Source: an uncultured Gemmatimonadota bacterium (lineage in GTDB: Bacteria > Gemmatimonadota > Gemmatimonadetes > Gemmatimonadales > Gemmatimonadaceae). From it: a stretch of 64,000 bases of DNA. Shown piece by piece: positions 1 to 10,243 of the stretch. Position numbers and translations under genes: made by a program. Under the pieces are notes generated by a model that worked only from the letters and a program-made list of their open reading frames with translations, made no database searches and was not told where the DNA came from. The stretch is taken from contig CADEDA010000007.1 in NCBI GenBank assembly GCA_902825965.1, positions 62,001 to 126,000 on the forward strand. The letters are read 5' to 3'. Positions within the stretch are counted from its first letter, which is position 1; each line of letters starts with the position of its first letter.

Positions 1-474
1 CGGGCGCTCGAGGTGTCGCGACTCGCCATCGCGCTGGCCGAGCTCGACGACCGGGCCGAGAAGGCCTACAGCGAGGAGTTCGAGGAAGCGGCGCTGATCA
101 CGCTGGGCCTCTGCTACCAGGAGAACGGACGGTTCTCCGGCGGGGCGTACCACCCCATCCTCAAGCGGATCGACCAGTTCCTCGGCAGCAAGCTCTCGGT
201 GGCGCTGGAGGAACGGCGTGCGCGGGCGGCGCGTCTGCTCGAGCTGAACGAGTACGTGAACGAGGCGGTGAAGGGCCTCAAGGCGAAGGGGCTCGAGAGC
301 CCGTACCTCAAGGCCTTCGTGGTGGCGCGGATCAACCACCTGCGCTTCGTGAAGGAGAAGCACCCCGACTTCGACTCGACGCTGGACAAGATCCTCGGCG
401 CCGCCAAACGGTTCAATCCGGCGAACGTGAAGGCCGACCAGGTGGCTCGGAGCGGGGGCGTCGCGGAGGAGTGA
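1..474 (+). CDS. C-terminal part of an unrecognised helical protein (5' end outside window)
   Basis: The reading frame is open from the first base to TGA at 472-474. A GTG at 13 could be an internal start, but the frame continues upstream of it without a stop, so the gene probably begins outside the window. The visible 157 residues are charged and mostly helical, rich in Glu, Arg, Lys and Ala, with no membrane segment, no signal peptide and no cysteine pair. A conserved-looking patch (GGAYHPILKRIDQFL) lies near residues 50-65. I do not recognise the family, and the missing N-terminus probably holds the diagnostic domain. Confidence 0.6.
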   Translation, partial: RALEVSRLAIALAELDDRAEKAYSEEFEEAALITLGLCYQENGRFSGGAYHPILKRIDQFLGSKLSVALEERRARAARLLELNEYVNEAVKGLKAKGLESPYLKAFVVARINHLRFVKEKHPDFDSTLDKILGAAKRFNPANVKADQVARSGGVAEE

Positions 475-476
475 GG

Positions 477-623
477 CTACTTCCGGAGCCAGATCACCAC
501 GGTCGGGGGTGAGGTCCGGTACGGCGGGGTGCAGCTGCAGCCCGAACCGTAGGTGAAGGGCCCGGGGAGCGGGCGACGATCGTTCCGTGAATCGCGAACG
601 CTCGGACCGGATACCGCGTACAT
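477..623 (-). CDS. Candidate 48-residue Cys-containing small protein
   Basis: This minus-strand frame starts at ATG 621-623 and ends at TAG 477-479, two bases beyond the stop of the convergent plus-strand gene. A GGGGGAG sequence (reverse complement of 634-640) sits about ten bases before the ATG as a good ribosome binding site. Codons in the second half almost all end in G or C, as in neighbouring genes. The product ends in a motif with two close cysteines (GCSC), then YRTSPPTVVIWLRK. It fills most of the gap before the divergent RND adaptor gene. Function is unknown, and it may be a chance frame or a remnant of a longer gene. Confidence 0.35.
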   Translation of the reverse strand: MYAVSGPSVRDSRNDRRPLPGPFTYGSGCSCTPPYRTSPPTVVIWLRK

Positions 624-687
624 ACAGCAGTCACTCCCCCATCCCGGCGGCGGCCATCGGCTGCGCCATCTCTCAGGCTGGTCGATC

Positions 688-1890
688 ATGTCTTCGTGGT
701 TGTCTTTGCGGTCATACCGCGGCGCCCCGCACACGCCGCGTCGCGTCTGCGCCCGGGTATTGTCCCATGCGGCGATCGTCGGGCTCGCCCTCGCGGCGGC
801 CTGTGGCGACGGCGCAGAGGCGGCGTCCAATGCGGGTGGCGCGCGCCCCGGCAACGGCCGACCCGGCGGCGGCGGTCCGGGGGGTGGAGGCCAGCCCAAT
901 CCGGTCGAGGTCGTCACGGTCGCCCGCACCGCACTGGCGCGCAACAGCACCGTCACCGGGCAACTGTCCGCCGTCCGTGCGATCGGCGTGAACTCGCAGA
1001 TCGGCGGTGCGCTGCTCTCCGTGCTGGTGGAGGAAGGGACGAAGGTCAGCAAGGGCGAGCTGCTCGCGGAGATCGACCCGCGCGAACTCACGGCGCAGGT
1101 GCGCGCGGCCGAGGCCGCGCTGGCCTTCGCCAAGAGCACGGCCGATCGCTCGGCGACGCTGTTCGAGCAGAAAGTGATCACCGTGGCGGAGTTCGAGCGT
1201 GACCGCACCGCGCTCACCGCGGCCGAGGCCTCGCTCGCGCAGTTGCGCACGCGCCTGGACTTCACGCGGGTGCTCTCGCCGCTCGACGGCGTGGTGACCC
1301 AACGCTTCGTGCGCGATGGGGACATCGTGGGCGCGCAGGCGCCGTTGTTCACGGTGGCCGACGTCTCCACGCTGGTGACGCTGCTGCCGGTCTCCGAGCT
1401 CGAGGTGCCGATGCTCCGCACCGGGGCGACGGTGCCGGTGCACATCGACGCGCTCCGGCAGGACGTGACCGGGCGCATCCGCCGGATCTTCCCCGCGGCC
1501 GACAGCGTGAACCGCCTGGTGCCGGTGGAGGTGGCGATCCCCGGCAACGCGATCGCCGGGCTGCGTCCGGGTTACACCGTGCGCGCGACGCTGCGGCTCG
1601 ACGAGCGCCAGGGGGTGCTGATGATCCCGTCGCGCGCGGTGGTGGGGGCGCAGGGGTCGCAGAGTGTCTACGTGGTGAACAACGGGCGCGCCGAGCGGCG
1701 GCGGGTACGCGTCGGCGAGGATCTCGACGGCCGCACCGAGGTGATCGAGGGACTGGCGTTCGGTGACTCGGTGATCACGACCGGCAATGCGTTGTTGCGC
1801 GACGGGGCGGCGGTGCGCGTGGTGCCGCCGCTGTCCGCCGAGGCGCCCCAGGCACCGCAGGCGGTGCCGGCCACCAAGAAGGTCCCATGA
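688..1890 (+). CDS. RND efflux periplasmic adaptor (membrane fusion lipoprotein)
   Basis: This 400-residue protein is the adaptor of a tripartite RND pump, linking the inner-membrane permease to an outer-membrane channel. From ATG 688 the N-terminus gives a lipobox (LAAAC, Cys near residue 39), then a Gly/Pro-rich linker. A biotinyl-lipoyl-like half (VLVEEGTKVSKGELLAEIDPRE), an alpha-hairpin, the second lipoyl half (LSPLDGVVTQRFVRDGDIV) and beta-barrel and membrane-proximal domains follow, all typical of the HlyD/AcrA family. An upstream in-frame ATG at 553 would put about 45 hydrophilic residues before the signal, so I prefer 688. The stop overlaps the permease start as ATGA. No outer-membrane channel gene follows, so a channel must come from elsewhere. 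The substrate cannot be read from sequence. Confidence 0.9.
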   Translation: MSSWLSLRSYRGAPHTPRRVCARVLSHAAIVGLALAAACGDGAEAASNAGGARPGNGRPGGGGPGGGGQPNPVEVVTVARTALARNSTVTGQLSAVRAIGVNSQIGGALLSVLVEEGTKVSKGELLAEIDPRELTAQVRAAEAALAFAKSTADRSATLFEQKVITVAEFERDRTALTAAEASLAQLRTRLDFTRVLSPLDGVVTQRFVRDGDIVGAQAPLFTVADVSTLVTLLPVSELEVPMLRTGATVPVHIDALRQDVTGRIRRIFPAADSVNRLVPVEVAIPGNAIAGLRPGYTVRATLRLDERQGVLMIPSRAVVGAQGSQSVYVVNNGRAERRRVRVGEDLDGRTEVIEGLAFGDSVITTGNALLRDGAAVRVVPPLSAEAPQAPQAVPATKKVP

Positions 1891-4800
1891 GCTACGACTC
1901 GGAGAAGGCGACGCACCACCGGCACGTCGAGCCGGCGCCGGAGCGGAAGGGGATCGCGAGCTGGGCGATCTCGCGGCCCGTGGGCACGGTGATGCTCACG
2001 AGCACGCTGCTGGTGCTCGGCCTGGTCTACGTGGGCCGGCTCCCGGTGGACCTGCTGCCGCGGATCGTGTACCCGCAGATCCGCGTGAACATCAGCAACC
2101 CGGGTGTGGAGCCCGTGGTGCTCGAGGAGACCGTCGCCAAGCCGCTCGAGGCGGCGCTCTCGACCGTCCCCAACATCGAGCGCCTGCAGACGAGCGTGAA
2201 CGAAGGATTCGTGAGCGTCACGCTCGACTTCGCGTACGGCACCAACGTGGACTTCGCGCTGCAGGATGCCGCGACGAGTGTGGAGCGCGTGCGGTCGCGG
2301 CTGCCCGAGGAGGCCGACGCCCCGACCATCTCCAAGTCGGATCCGTCGCAGATGGCGATCTTCAACATCGCCTTCTCGTCCACGCAGCGTAGCCAGGTCT
2401 CCTTGCGGCAGTGGATCGACCAGCGCCTGCGCCCGCAGCTGCTGTCCGTGGAGGGGGTGGCCACCGTCGACATCTCGGGCGGCCTCGTGCGCGAGATCCA
2501 GGTGGAGCTCGACCCCGAGCGGCTGCGCGGCTACGGCCTCACGGTGCAGGACGTGCTCGGCGCCCTCAGCGGCGAGAACCAGAACATCGCCGGCGGCCGC
2601 GTGCTGGCCACCGACCGCGAGCTGGTGAGCCGCACCTCCGGCAAGTTCACGCGGCTCGACGACATCCGCGGCGTGCTGCTCACCGGTGCCGGCGGCGTGC
2701 GGATCCCGCTGAGCGAGATCGCGTCGGTGCGTGACACCTCGCAGGTGCAACGCAACTGGGCGCGGCTCGACGGCGTGCCGGCCGTCCGGATCGGCATCCA
2801 GAAGCAGCCCGAGGCCAACACCGTCGAGGTGGTGGACCGGGTGCAGGCCACGCTCGCCCGGTTGCAGGAGTCGAACTTCATCCCGGCCGACATCCGCTCG
2901 CAGGTGACGTTCGACCAGTCCGGGTTCATCCGCGACGCACTCAACTCCGTGCGCGACTCGGCCATCGTCGGTGCCGCGCTGGCCATGCTCGTGGTGCTCA
3001 TCTTCCTGCGGTCCATCCGCAAGACGTTCATCATCGCCGTGTCGATCCCGTTGGCGATCCTCGCGACCTTCGTGATGATGGGCTTCAGCGACCTCACGCT
3101 GAACATCATGTCGCTGGGCGGGCTCGCGCTGGGCACGGGCCTGCTGCTGGACAACGCCATCGTGATGCTGGAGAACATCTACCGCCGCCGCGAGATCGAC
3201 GACCTCGACCCCGTCGAGGGGGCTCACGTGGGTGCGGGCGAGGTGACCAGCGCGGTGGTGGCCTCCACGACGACCAACCTCGCATCCGTCGCGCCGTTCC
3301 TGCTCATCACGGGACTGGCCGCCCTGATCTTCCGCGAGCTCATCCTCACCATCTCGTTCGCGATCCTCGCCTCGCTGCCGCTGGCCCTGACGCTCGTGCC
3401 CATGCTGGCGGCGCAGCTGGGCAAGGTGCGGCTCTCCAGCGGCCTCATGCACAATCGGCTGCTCGTGGCCTTCGACGAGTGGTTCGAACGTGTCATCGTG
3501 CGCTACCGCGGGGCGGCCGCCTGGGCGGTGCAGCACAAGGCGATGGTGCTCGGTGCCGTGTTGCTGGTGGCGGCGGGGCTGTTCTCGCGCGTCCCGGCGA
3601 TCCCCTCGGAGTTCCTGCCCTCGGTGGACGACGGCAGCGTGGGCGCGTTCGTGCGCCTCGCGCCCGGGTCCACGCCGGCCCAGAGCAACCGCGTCACGCT
3701 CGAGGTGGAGGACATCGTCCGCAAGATGCCGTACGTGGACGCGGTGTTCGCCACCGCAGGCGGCAACCGCGGCAACCTCGACATCCTGCTGCAGCCCACG
3801 TCCGAACGGCCCATGCCGGCCGACGCCTGGGTGCGTGCCCTGCAGGACAGCGTGAACAAGCGCGGATTCGCCGGCGCGCGCATCGGCGTGCGGCCGCCGC
3901 GGATCCGCGGCCTGCGCACCAACTCCAGCGGCGAGGACGTGTCGATCGCCATCGTCGGCGACGAGCTGCAGGTGCTGCAGGAGATCGGCCAGGCGGTGAG
4001 CCGGGCGGTGCAGGGCATCCCGGGCCTCGAGAACTTCCAGAACCCGCAGGACGAAGGCAGCCCGCTGCTGTCGATCGAACTCGATCGCGAGCGCGCGCGG
4101 GCCCGCGGCCTGAACGTGGCCCAGGTGGGCCAGACGGTGCGGACCGCGCTCGACGGCAGCATCGCGACGCGGTACGCCGAGGGCAACTTCGAGTACGACG
4201 TCCGCGTGTTCTTCCCGCGCGAGCGCTTCAACTCGGTGGCCGACCTCTCCGACATCCCGCTCTTCGCCGGCCGCAACGCCGTGCCGGTGCGGCTCGGCGA
4301 CGTGGCGCAGGTGCGCACGACGCTCGGCCCCAACGGCATCAACCGCGTCAACCAGAACCGGCAGTTGCAGCTCAATGGCGACGTGATCACCAACATCGCC
4401 ACCGTGGGGCAGGTGACCGACTCCATCAAGGCGCGGCTCGACGGGTTCGAGCTGCCCGACGGCTACGGCCTCATCATCGGGGGCGAGCAGGAGGCGATCG
4501 CCGAGAGCAACCGCCAGCTCGCGCTGGTGGTCGCACTGGCGATCTTCCTCGTGTTCGTCGTGCTGGCGGTGCAGTACGAGAGCGTGATCAATCCGCTGGT
4601 GATCCTGCTCGCGGTGCCGCTCGCGATGATGGGCGTGATCACCATCCTGCTGGTGACCGGGACGCCGTTCAGCGCGCCGGTGATCCTCGGCATGATCCTG
4701 CTGGCGGGCATCGTGGTGAACAACTCCATCCTGCTCGTCGAGTTCACGGAGAGTTTCCGCGCCGAGGGGCACACGGCGCTGGAGGCGGTGATCGAGGCCG

Positions 4801-5093
4801 GGGCCGCGCGCATGCGGCCGATCATGATGACCACGTTCACCTCGCTGGTGGGCACGCTGCCGCTGGCGCTGGGCCTGGGCGAGGGCGGCGAGCTGATGCG
4901 GCCGCTCGCGATCGCGGTGGTCGGCGGGCTCATGATGTCGACGTTCCTCACGCTCTTCGTGGTGCCCTGCGCGTACCTGATCATCCACGCGATCGGCGAC
5001 CGCGTGGGGGCGGCGCTGTACGGCGCGCCGCCCGCACCGCAGCCCCTCAGTCCGGACCCGGCGGTCCAACGCGCCGACGCCGTGGGCAAGTGA
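1887..5093 (+). CDS. RND efflux permease (AcrB/HAE-type)
   Basis: The 1068-residue product is the proton-driven inner-membrane pump of the RND superfamily. It has the usual order: a first transmembrane helix after a 30-residue cytoplasmic tail, a large periplasmic porter/docking loop, helices 2-6, a second large loop and helices 8-12. The relay helix reads GLLLDNAIVMLENI, with one Asp where AcrB has two adjacent Asp residues; an Asp-Asn pair is common in related HAE pumps. The second helix bundle carries GIVVNNSILLVEF. The start overlaps the adaptor stop by four bases, so the two are translationally coupled. It is probably a multidrug or hydrophobic-compound pump: the metal-type (CusA) signatures are not evident, but I cannot name a substrate. 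Confidence 0.93.
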   Translation: MSYDSEKATHHRHVEPAPERKGIASWAISRPVGTVMLTSTLLVLGLVYVGRLPVDLLPRIVYPQIRVNISNPGVEPVVLEETVAKPLEAALSTVPNIERLQTSVNEGFVSVTLDFAYGTNVDFALQDAATSVERVRSRLPEEADAPTISKSDPSQMAIFNIAFSSTQRSQVSLRQWIDQRLRPQLLSVEGVATVDISGGLVREIQVELDPERLRGYGLTVQDVLGALSGENQNIAGGRVLATDRELVSRTSGKFTRLDDIRGVLLTGAGGVRIPLSEIASVRDTSQVQRNWARLDGVPAVRIGIQKQPEANTVEVVDRVQATLARLQESNFIPADIRSQVTFDQSGFIRDALNSVRDSAIVGAALAMLVVLIFLRSIRKTFIIAVSIPLAILATFVMMGFSDLTLNIMSLGGLALGTGLLLDNAIVMLENIYRRREIDDLDPVEGAHVGAGEVTSAVVASTTTNLASVAPFLLITGLAALIFRELILTISFAILASLPLALTLVPMLAAQLGKVRLSSGLMHNRLLVAFDEWFERVIVRYRGAAAWAVQHKAMVLGAVLLVAAGLFSRVPAIPSEFLPSVDDGSVGAFVRLAPGSTPAQSNRVTLEVEDIVRKMPYVDAVFATAGGNRGNLDILLQPTSERPMPADAWVRALQDSVNKRGFAGARIGVRPPRIRGLRTNSSGEDVSIAIVGDELQVLQEIGQAVSRAVQGIPGLENFQNPQDEGSPLLSIELDRERARARGLNVAQVGQTVRTALDGSIATRYAEGNFEYDVRVFFPRERFNSVADLSDIPLFAGRNAVPVRLGDVAQVRTTLGPNGINRVNQNRQLQLNGDVITNIATVGQVTDSIKARLDGFELPDGYGLIIGGEQEAIAESNRQLALVVALAIFLVFVVLAVQYESVINPLVILLAVPLAMMGVITILLVTGTPFSAPVILGMILLAGIVVNNSILLVEFTESFRAEGHTALEAVIEAGAARMRPIMMTTFTSLVGTLPLALGLGEGGELMRPLAIAVVGGLMMSTFLTLFVVPCAYLIIHAIGDRVGAALYGAPPAPQPLSPDPAVQRADAVGK

Positions 5094-5135
5094 TGCGCTA
5101 GCGGATCGACGGTTCACCAGCGCAGCTTATCCGGC

Positions 5136-7151
5136 ATGAATCCGCCCGCCGGAGCGCGTGGGAACTGGGTGGCACCGCGGGACGCACGGGTGTGGTGGAT
5201 CGCCGGCGGGGTCATGGCGGTGGCCTTGGTGCTCGCCGTGATGGTGGACCGCTGGCACACGGGCCTGCGGATGGAGGATGCCCGCGCGCGCGTGCGCGCG
5301 CGGGGCGCCACCTACGCCGACGCCCTGCGCGGCGCGATCGAGCGGCGCGTGGCACTCCTGACAGGCCTGCGCTCCTTCGCGACCTCGCAGCGCAACCGTG
5401 CAGCGCTGGACCAGGAGTTCCCGCTCTTCGCGCAGGGCACGCTCAGCGGCACCAACGGCGTACGCGCGCTGCAGTTCGTGGACAACGGGCGGATCATCAA
5501 CACCTGGCCGCTCGCCGGCAACGAGGCCGCGCTCGGCTACGACCTGTCCAAGGATCCCCGTCCGCTCGTGCGCGGCGACGTGCAGCGCGCGGTCGAGTCC
5601 GGGCGCGTGACCGTGACCGGGCCGGTCGCGCTGGTGCAGGGTGGCACGGGACTGCTCGTGCGCCAGCGGATCGAGGCGAGCGGCGACCTGCCCGACTTGG
5701 CTGCCATCATCCTCGACATCCCGGTGCTGCTGAGCGAGGCCGGCATCCCCGACCTGCGCTCCGAGCTCCTGCTCTCGGTGCTCGACCGTCGCGGCGTCCC
5801 CTTCGGCGGCGACCGGCTGCCGCCCGACGTCGCGGCGGAGTCGCTGACCGTGGCCGTGGACGACGGCGACTGGACGCTGCTCGTCGCGCCGGCCGCGGGG
5901 TGGGCGCCACTCGTCGCCGATGCCGTGGTCCCGTTCCGCATCGGGGCGGGGGCGATGGTGCTGCTGGCTGGCCTGGTGGCGTTGGTGTTCTTCGGGCGCA
6001 CGGTGCGCCTGGAGCAGGAAGTGGTGGCCACCGAGTCGCAACTCGACCTCGCGCTGCGCGCCGGCCGCATGGGCGTCTGGGAGTGGGACATCGTCTCGCA
6101 GCAGGCGCAGTGGAACGCCGCGGCCACGGAGCTGTTCGGCTTCGATCACGCGGACTTCGAGCAGCCCATCAAGGAGCTGCTCGACCGCGTGCATCCGGAG
6201 GACCGGCCGATGGTCAAGACCGTGATGCGCGAGTCGGTGCGGGGCGAGCGCGAGGACCACGTCATGGAGTACCGGATCGTGCGGCCCGACGGGAGCTTCC
6301 GCTGGCTGCTCTCGATCGGCGAGACCACGCGCAACGAACAGGCGTCGCCGACCCGCGTGATCGGCGTCATCAGCGACGCGACCCAGCGCCGGCAGTTCGA
6401 GGAACAGCTGCGCCACACGCAGAAGCTCGAGTCGGTCGGCAAACTCGCCGGCGGCGTGGCCCACGACTTCAACAACCTGCTCACGGCGATCATCGGCTTC
6501 GGCGAGCTCGCCCGCGACCACGCAGGCGAGCTGCCCGCGAGTGCGCAGCGTACGGCCATCCGGGATGACCTGCAGGAGCTGTTGCAGGTCGCGCACAAGG
6601 GCGCCGACGTCACGGCGCAACTGCTCGCGTTCAGTCGCCGGGGGCCCAGCGAGGCCTCACGGCTGGACCTCAGTGCGCAGATCCGCGAGACGATCCCGCT
6701 GCTCCAGCGCCTGGTGGGTGCGTCGGTGACGCTGCGCACCGAGTTGGCGGCGGACCTGCCGGCGATCTGGATGGACAGCGCGCAGCTCACCCAGATCGTG
6801 ATGAACCTCGTGATCAACGCCCGCGACGCAATGGCCGCGGGCGGCGAGGTGATCATCCGGACCAGCCACGTGCCGGCGGGCTCCGGCAAGCGCCCGCTCG
6901 ACGCCCCGCACGGCGAGTGGGTCTGCCTCCAGGTGGAGGACTTCGGCGTCGGCATGTCGCCCGAGGTGCAGGCGCGGATCTTCGAGCCGTACTACACCAC
7001 CAAGGACCCGGGCCGCGGCACCGGCCTCGGGCTCGCGGTGGTCTACGGTGCCGTCGAGACGGCGAAGGGGGTCGTCACCGTCCGGAGCTTTGAAGGCGTC
7101 GGGACGAGCTTCCACGTCTTCCTGCCGCCGTATCGCGAATCGGCGCGCTGA
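5136..7151 (+). CDS. CHASE-PAS sensor histidine kinase
   Basis: This 671-residue inner-membrane kinase begins with a short cytoplasmic stretch and a membrane helix (about residues 13-31). An extracytoplasmic CHASE domain (about 45-235, with [10 protein letters not shown] and [13 protein letters not shown]) and a second helix near 270-290 follow. A PAS/PAC domain occupies about 300-420, then HisKA with the phosphoacceptor in GGVAHDFNN (His443), and a HATPase with [17 protein letters not shown] and GTGLGLAVV. No receiver domain is attached and no response regulator is adjacent, so its partner is unknown. CHASE domains bind small ligands such as cytokinin-like molecules, but the ligand here is not predictable. 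The 3' end overlaps the tail of the convergent chemotaxis gene by 77 bases. Confidence 0.92.
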   Translation: MNPPAGARGNWVAPRDARVWWIAGGVMAVALVLAVMVDRWHTGLRMEDARARVRARGATYADALRGAIERRVALLTGLRSFATSQRNRAALDQEFPLFAQGTLSGTNGVRALQFVDNGRIINTWPLAGNEAALGYDLSKDPRPLVRGDVQRAVESGRVTVTGPVALVQGGTGLLVRQRIEASGDLPDLAAIILDIPVLLSEAGIPDLRSELLLSVLDRRGVPFGGDRLPPDVAAESLTVAVDDGDWTLLVAPAAGWAPLVADAVVPFRIGAGAMVLLAGLVALVFFGRTVRLEQEVVATESQLDLALRAGRMGVWEWDIVSQQAQWNAAATELFGFDHADFEQPIKELLDRVHPEDRPMVKTVMRESVRGEREDHVMEYRIVRPDGSFRWLLSIGETTRNEQASPTRVIGVISDATQRRQFEEQLRHTQKLESVGKLAGGVAHDFNNLLTAIIGFGELARDHAGELPASAQRTAIRDDLQELLQVAHKGADVTAQLLAFSRRGPSEASRLDLSAQIRETIPLLQRLVGASVTLRTELAADLPAIWMDSAQLTQIVMNLVINARDAMAAGGEVIIRTSHVPAGSGKRPLDAPHGEWVCLQVEDFGVGMSPEVQARIFEPYYTTKDPGRGTGLGLAVVYGAVETAKGVVTVRSFEGVGTSFHVFLPPYRESAR

Positions 7152-9189
7152 GCGTCCGGTCCACCCCGCGGTCGAAGTCGCGGTCATTGATGCGGTCATG
7201 GACGCGGTCCGCGTAGCGGTCGCCCTGCGCCCGGGCATCCCGCGCCGCGGAAGCGTCGCTGGTGCGGAAGGTATCGACCAGCTCCTGCAGCATCACCGAC
7301 TGGCCCGCGAGTTCCTCAGCCGCCGCTGCGGATTCCTCGGCGTTCGCCGCGACCTGCTGCGTGACGGCGTTGAGCCGCTCCACCGCCTCGTTGATCTGCT
7401 CCACACCCGCGCGCTGCTGCTCACCGACCATCGCGATCTCCGAGACCACGCCGTTCACGCGCGCGACATCCTTCTCGATCTCGTCCAGGCGCTGCACCAC
7501 CTGCGCGTTGAGCGACGCGCCCTGCTGCGCGTTGGCCACCGCACCGTCGATGAGCGTCGCCGTGGTCCGAGCCGCGTCGGCGCTGCGGATCGCCAGCGCA
7601 CGCACCTCCTCGGCCACGACGGCGAACCCGCGACCGGCGTCGCCCGCGCGGGCCGCTTCGACGGCGGCGTTGAGCGCGAGCAGGTTCGTCTGGAACGCGA
7701 TCTCGTCGATCGTCTTGACGATCCGCGCGGTCTGGTCGCTCGACTGCCGGATCGCCTCCATCGCGGTCGAGAGCTCGCTCATGCTCTCGCGGCCGCGGCT
7801 GACCCGGGCGCGTGCCTCGCCGGCCATCTCGCGCGCCTGCTTGGCGTTCTCGGCCGCCTGCGCACTCGTGGCGGACATCTCCTGCAGGCTGCTCGCGATC
7901 TCCTCCAGCGCCGCCGCCTGCGACGACGCCCCCTGCGCGAGCCCCTGCGAGCCGCTCGCGATCTGGCTGCCCGCACTGGAGACCTGCTCGGAGGCCACGC
8001 GGACCTGGCCGAGTGCGGCGTCGAGTGTCTCGGACGCGGAGTTGATCGACGCCTTGATGCGATCGAAGTCCCCGGCGTAGCGGCCGGTCATCCGCGCCGC
8101 GAGGTCGCGGTCGGCGATCCGCCGCAGCACGTCCGCCGTCTCGTCGATCGGCGTCACCACGGCGTCGAGCAGGCTGTTGATGCCCGTCACCAGCTCGCGG
8201 TACGAACCCTCGAAGCGGTCGAGCGCGCCGCGGCGCTGCAGATCACCCTCGCGTGCGGAGGCCACGAGTCCGGCGGTCTCCGCTGTCAGGTCGGCCACGG
8301 TGCGCCGCAGCTGCACGAAGGCGTTGCCCAGCGCGTCGCGCTCGCTGCGCGCCTGGACGTTCACCGTGAGGTCTCCCCGGCTGATGGAGCCGGCGGCGGT
8401 CGCCAACGCACGCTGCGCGTCGACCATGCGCCGCATCGCGTCCCCGAGTTGCGCCACCTCGTCCTTCCCGTCGGTGTCGATCCGCTGCTCCACGTCCCCG
8501 AGCGCGACCGCATCGGCGACCACCGTCAGTCCGCGCAGCCCCCGAGTGATGGGGCGGGCGATGGCGAAGCCGACCAGCGTCGCCAATGCCACGGCGACGA
8601 GCACCAGCACGGTGAGTACGAGCAAGGAGCGGGACGCGGTCGCTCCGGCGTCGGCGTTGGAGGACGTCATGAGCTCGGCCTTGGAGCGCGCGAGGCGGTC
8701 CATGATCGCATCGATCGAGTCGGCCTGCGCGCGTAATCCCGTGAGCCGCGCCCGGCCTTCCTCGTCGCGCCCTTCGCGTGCGAGGTCGACCACGGCGTCC
8801 TGCTGCGGCCGGAGCCGCGTGAACGCGGCGAGCACCGCCTCCGCCTCGCGGCGTTGCTCCTCGCGGGCGATGCTCTGCTGGTAGGCGCCGAACTCGGCGC
8901 GGAAGATCGAGTCGTAGGTGACGATCGTCGCGGCACGGCCCGCCACCGCTTCCGCCGACTCATCGAGCAGCGCGTTGCGGACCGCGCGCGAGATCTGCAC
9001 CAGCTGGACGTTCGCTTCCTTGAGTTGCAGCGCCGGGACCGAGTGTGTTCGATAGGTGTCGTCCATCAGCGCCGAGATCCGTCGTGCCACCGCCATGCCC
9101 TGGACCCCGACCACCACGACCAGCACCACCATCAGCCCGAACCCGATCGCCAGCTTGCGACCGATGGGCAACTCACGGAACCAGCGCAT
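7075..9189 (-). CDS. Methyl-accepting chemotaxis protein
   Basis: This 704-residue transducer has an N-terminal membrane helix (about 11-33) and a periplasmic four-helix-bundle-like sensor. A second helix near 185-210 precedes a HAMP domain, a second HAMP-like segment (about 320-390) and a long cytoplasmic signalling coiled coil. The highly conserved hairpin tip [21 protein letters not shown] lies near residue 490-515. It would signal through CheA/CheW, but no other chemotaxis or flagellar gene is in the window, so it may be an orphan or may feed a Che-like system for pili. The last 45 residues, after the helical bundle, are an Asp/Arg-rich low-complexity tail ([19 protein letters not shown]) with no CheR-binding pentapeptide; this tail is the part overlapping the kinase gene. 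Confidence 0.93.
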   Translation of the reverse strand: MRWFRELPIGRKLAIGFGLMVVLVVVVGVQGMAVARRISALMDDTYRTHSVPALQLKEANVQLVQISRAVRNALLDESAEAVAGRAATIVTYDSIFRAEFGAYQQSIAREEQRREAEAVLAAFTRLRPQQDAVVDLAREGRDEEGRARLTGLRAQADSIDAIMDRLARSKAELMTSSNADAGATASRSLLVLTVLVLVAVALATLVGFAIARPITRGLRGLTVVADAVALGDVEQRIDTDGKDEVAQLGDAMRRMVDAQRALATAAGSISRGDLTVNVQARSERDALGNAFVQLRRTVADLTAETAGLVASAREGDLQRRGALDRFEGSYRELVTGINSLLDAVVTPIDETADVLRRIADRDLAARMTGRYAGDFDRIKASINSASETLDAALGQVRVASEQVSSAGSQIASGSQGLAQGASSQAAALEEIASSLQEMSATSAQAAENAKQAREMAGEARARVSRGRESMSELSTAMEAIRQSSDQTARIVKTIDEIAFQTNLLALNAAVEAARAGDAGRGFAVVAEEVRALAIRSADAARTTATLIDGAVANAQQGASLNAQVVQRLDEIEKDVARVNGVVSEIAMVGEQQRAGVEQINEAVERLNAVTQQVAANAEESAAAAEELAGQSVMLQELVDTFRTSDASAARDARAQGDRYADRVHDRINDRDFDRGVDRTLSAPIRDTAAGRRGSSSRRLQSSGR

Positions 9190-9320
9190 ACGTCCTCCCG
9201 GGCACCCACCCGGACGAGAATTGTGGGTGAGGGCACAACCGATTCTGGACGTTGTCCCTCGTGCGTCTAGTATCGGTCGGTCAGCGACTCGCGTGATTCG
9301 TCGTGTATGCGAGTGAAAGC

Positions 9321-10211
9321 TCAGGGCTTGCCCAACTTCTTCCGTGTAAATGTTCGCGTGTAAACGTTCGGCGGATTGCTCCCCGTGCTCGCCGCGTACG
9401 CGCGCTCGAACAGCGCCGTCGCCTTTTCCGTCTGTCCCATCCGCTCGTACGTGAGTCCCAGGAGCAACACCTGGAACGGATCGTTGGGCATCGCCACGGT
9501 GGTCTTGAGGAACTCCCGCTCGGCCGTTGCGAGGTCGTTGGTGTACAGCGCGACGTATCCGACGAGGTACGGGAAGTACTGCTCCTGCGCCTTCGCCATC
9601 TCCGCGTCGCTGTCGAGGATGCGGCGGGCCTCGGCCACGTGCCGCGCGGCCTCGGCCGCGTTGCCGCGGCGGGCGGCGAGCCGCGCCATCGCATGTGCGA
9701 GCCGGAAGTCCCAGAGGCTCTTGGGATGCGTGCGTGGCGACGGCTCCATGTTGCCGAGCGCCGAGCCCCGCGCGTAGTAGCGCTCTGCTTCGTCCAGGAA
9801 CCCGTGGTCGATGCAGACGCGCGCGGCCTCGTTGGCCATCTCACCTTCCTGGTAGTGCGCGTTCTGCGGCTCCGCCGCCCGGCGCGTGACCCAGTAGGCG
9901 ATCACCTGTTCCTCGAGTTCGATGACCTTCGCGCAGTCGCCGTCGTAGCCGTACGACATCGCGAGGCGACGTTGGGCCGCGGCCTTGGCGGCCGGATCCG
10001 GCGCCGTGGCGATCAAGGCCGTGAAGATCGCGCGGGCCTCCCGGTGTCTGCCCTCGGCGTCCATGCGCTGTGCCGCGCGGAGTGAGTCCGCACGCGGGTT
10101 GGGCGCCCGGGCCGCCTGGCCACCCGACGCTGGCCGTGCGCCTTGGCCGGCAAGGAGGGCAGGGGCGAGCAGCAGGAACATGCTGACGAACACACGCGCG
10201 CAGCGGGTCAT
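9321..10211 (-). CDS. Exported TPR-like repeat protein
   Basis: The 296-residue product starts at ATG 10209-10211 with a clear signal peptide (about 22 residues, ending LLAGQG). The mature part consists of helical-hairpin repeats of tetratricopeptide type (for example [20 protein letters not shown], and the segment around [20 protein letters not shown]). Such repeats mediate protein-protein contacts in the periplasm. It lies 32 bases downstream of the GGDEF-EAL gene in the same direction and may be the last gene of that transcript. The specific partner is unknown. Confidence 0.8.
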   Translation of the reverse strand: MTRCARVFVSMFLLLAPALLAGQGARPASGGQAARAPNPRADSLRAAQRMDAEGRHREARAIFTALIATAPDPAAKAAAQRRLAMSYGYDGDCAKVIELEEQVIAYWVTRRAAEPQNAHYQEGEMANEAARVCIDHGFLDEAERYYARGSALGNMEPSPRTHPKSLWDFRLAHAMARLAARRGNAAEAARHVAEARRILDSDAEMAKAQEQYFPYLVGYVALYTNDLATAEREFLKTTVAMPNDPFQVLLLGLTYERMGQTEKATALFERAYAASTGSNPPNVYTRTFTRKKLGKP

Positions 10212-10243
10212 CGAGGCCTCCGGTGGGGTCCTCGAACCTACGC

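Noticed and set aside
1668-5117. Very long minus-strand open frame (1149 codons) opposite the RND permease
   Set aside because: It is an antisense shadow of a GC-rich gene: His/Arg/Asp-rich with no recognisable domain, while the plus strand encodes a complete RND pump.
9196-9212. Short inverted repeat CCGGG/CCCGG upstream of the chemotaxis gene
   Set aside because: Five-base GC stems are expected by chance in 70 % GC sequence.
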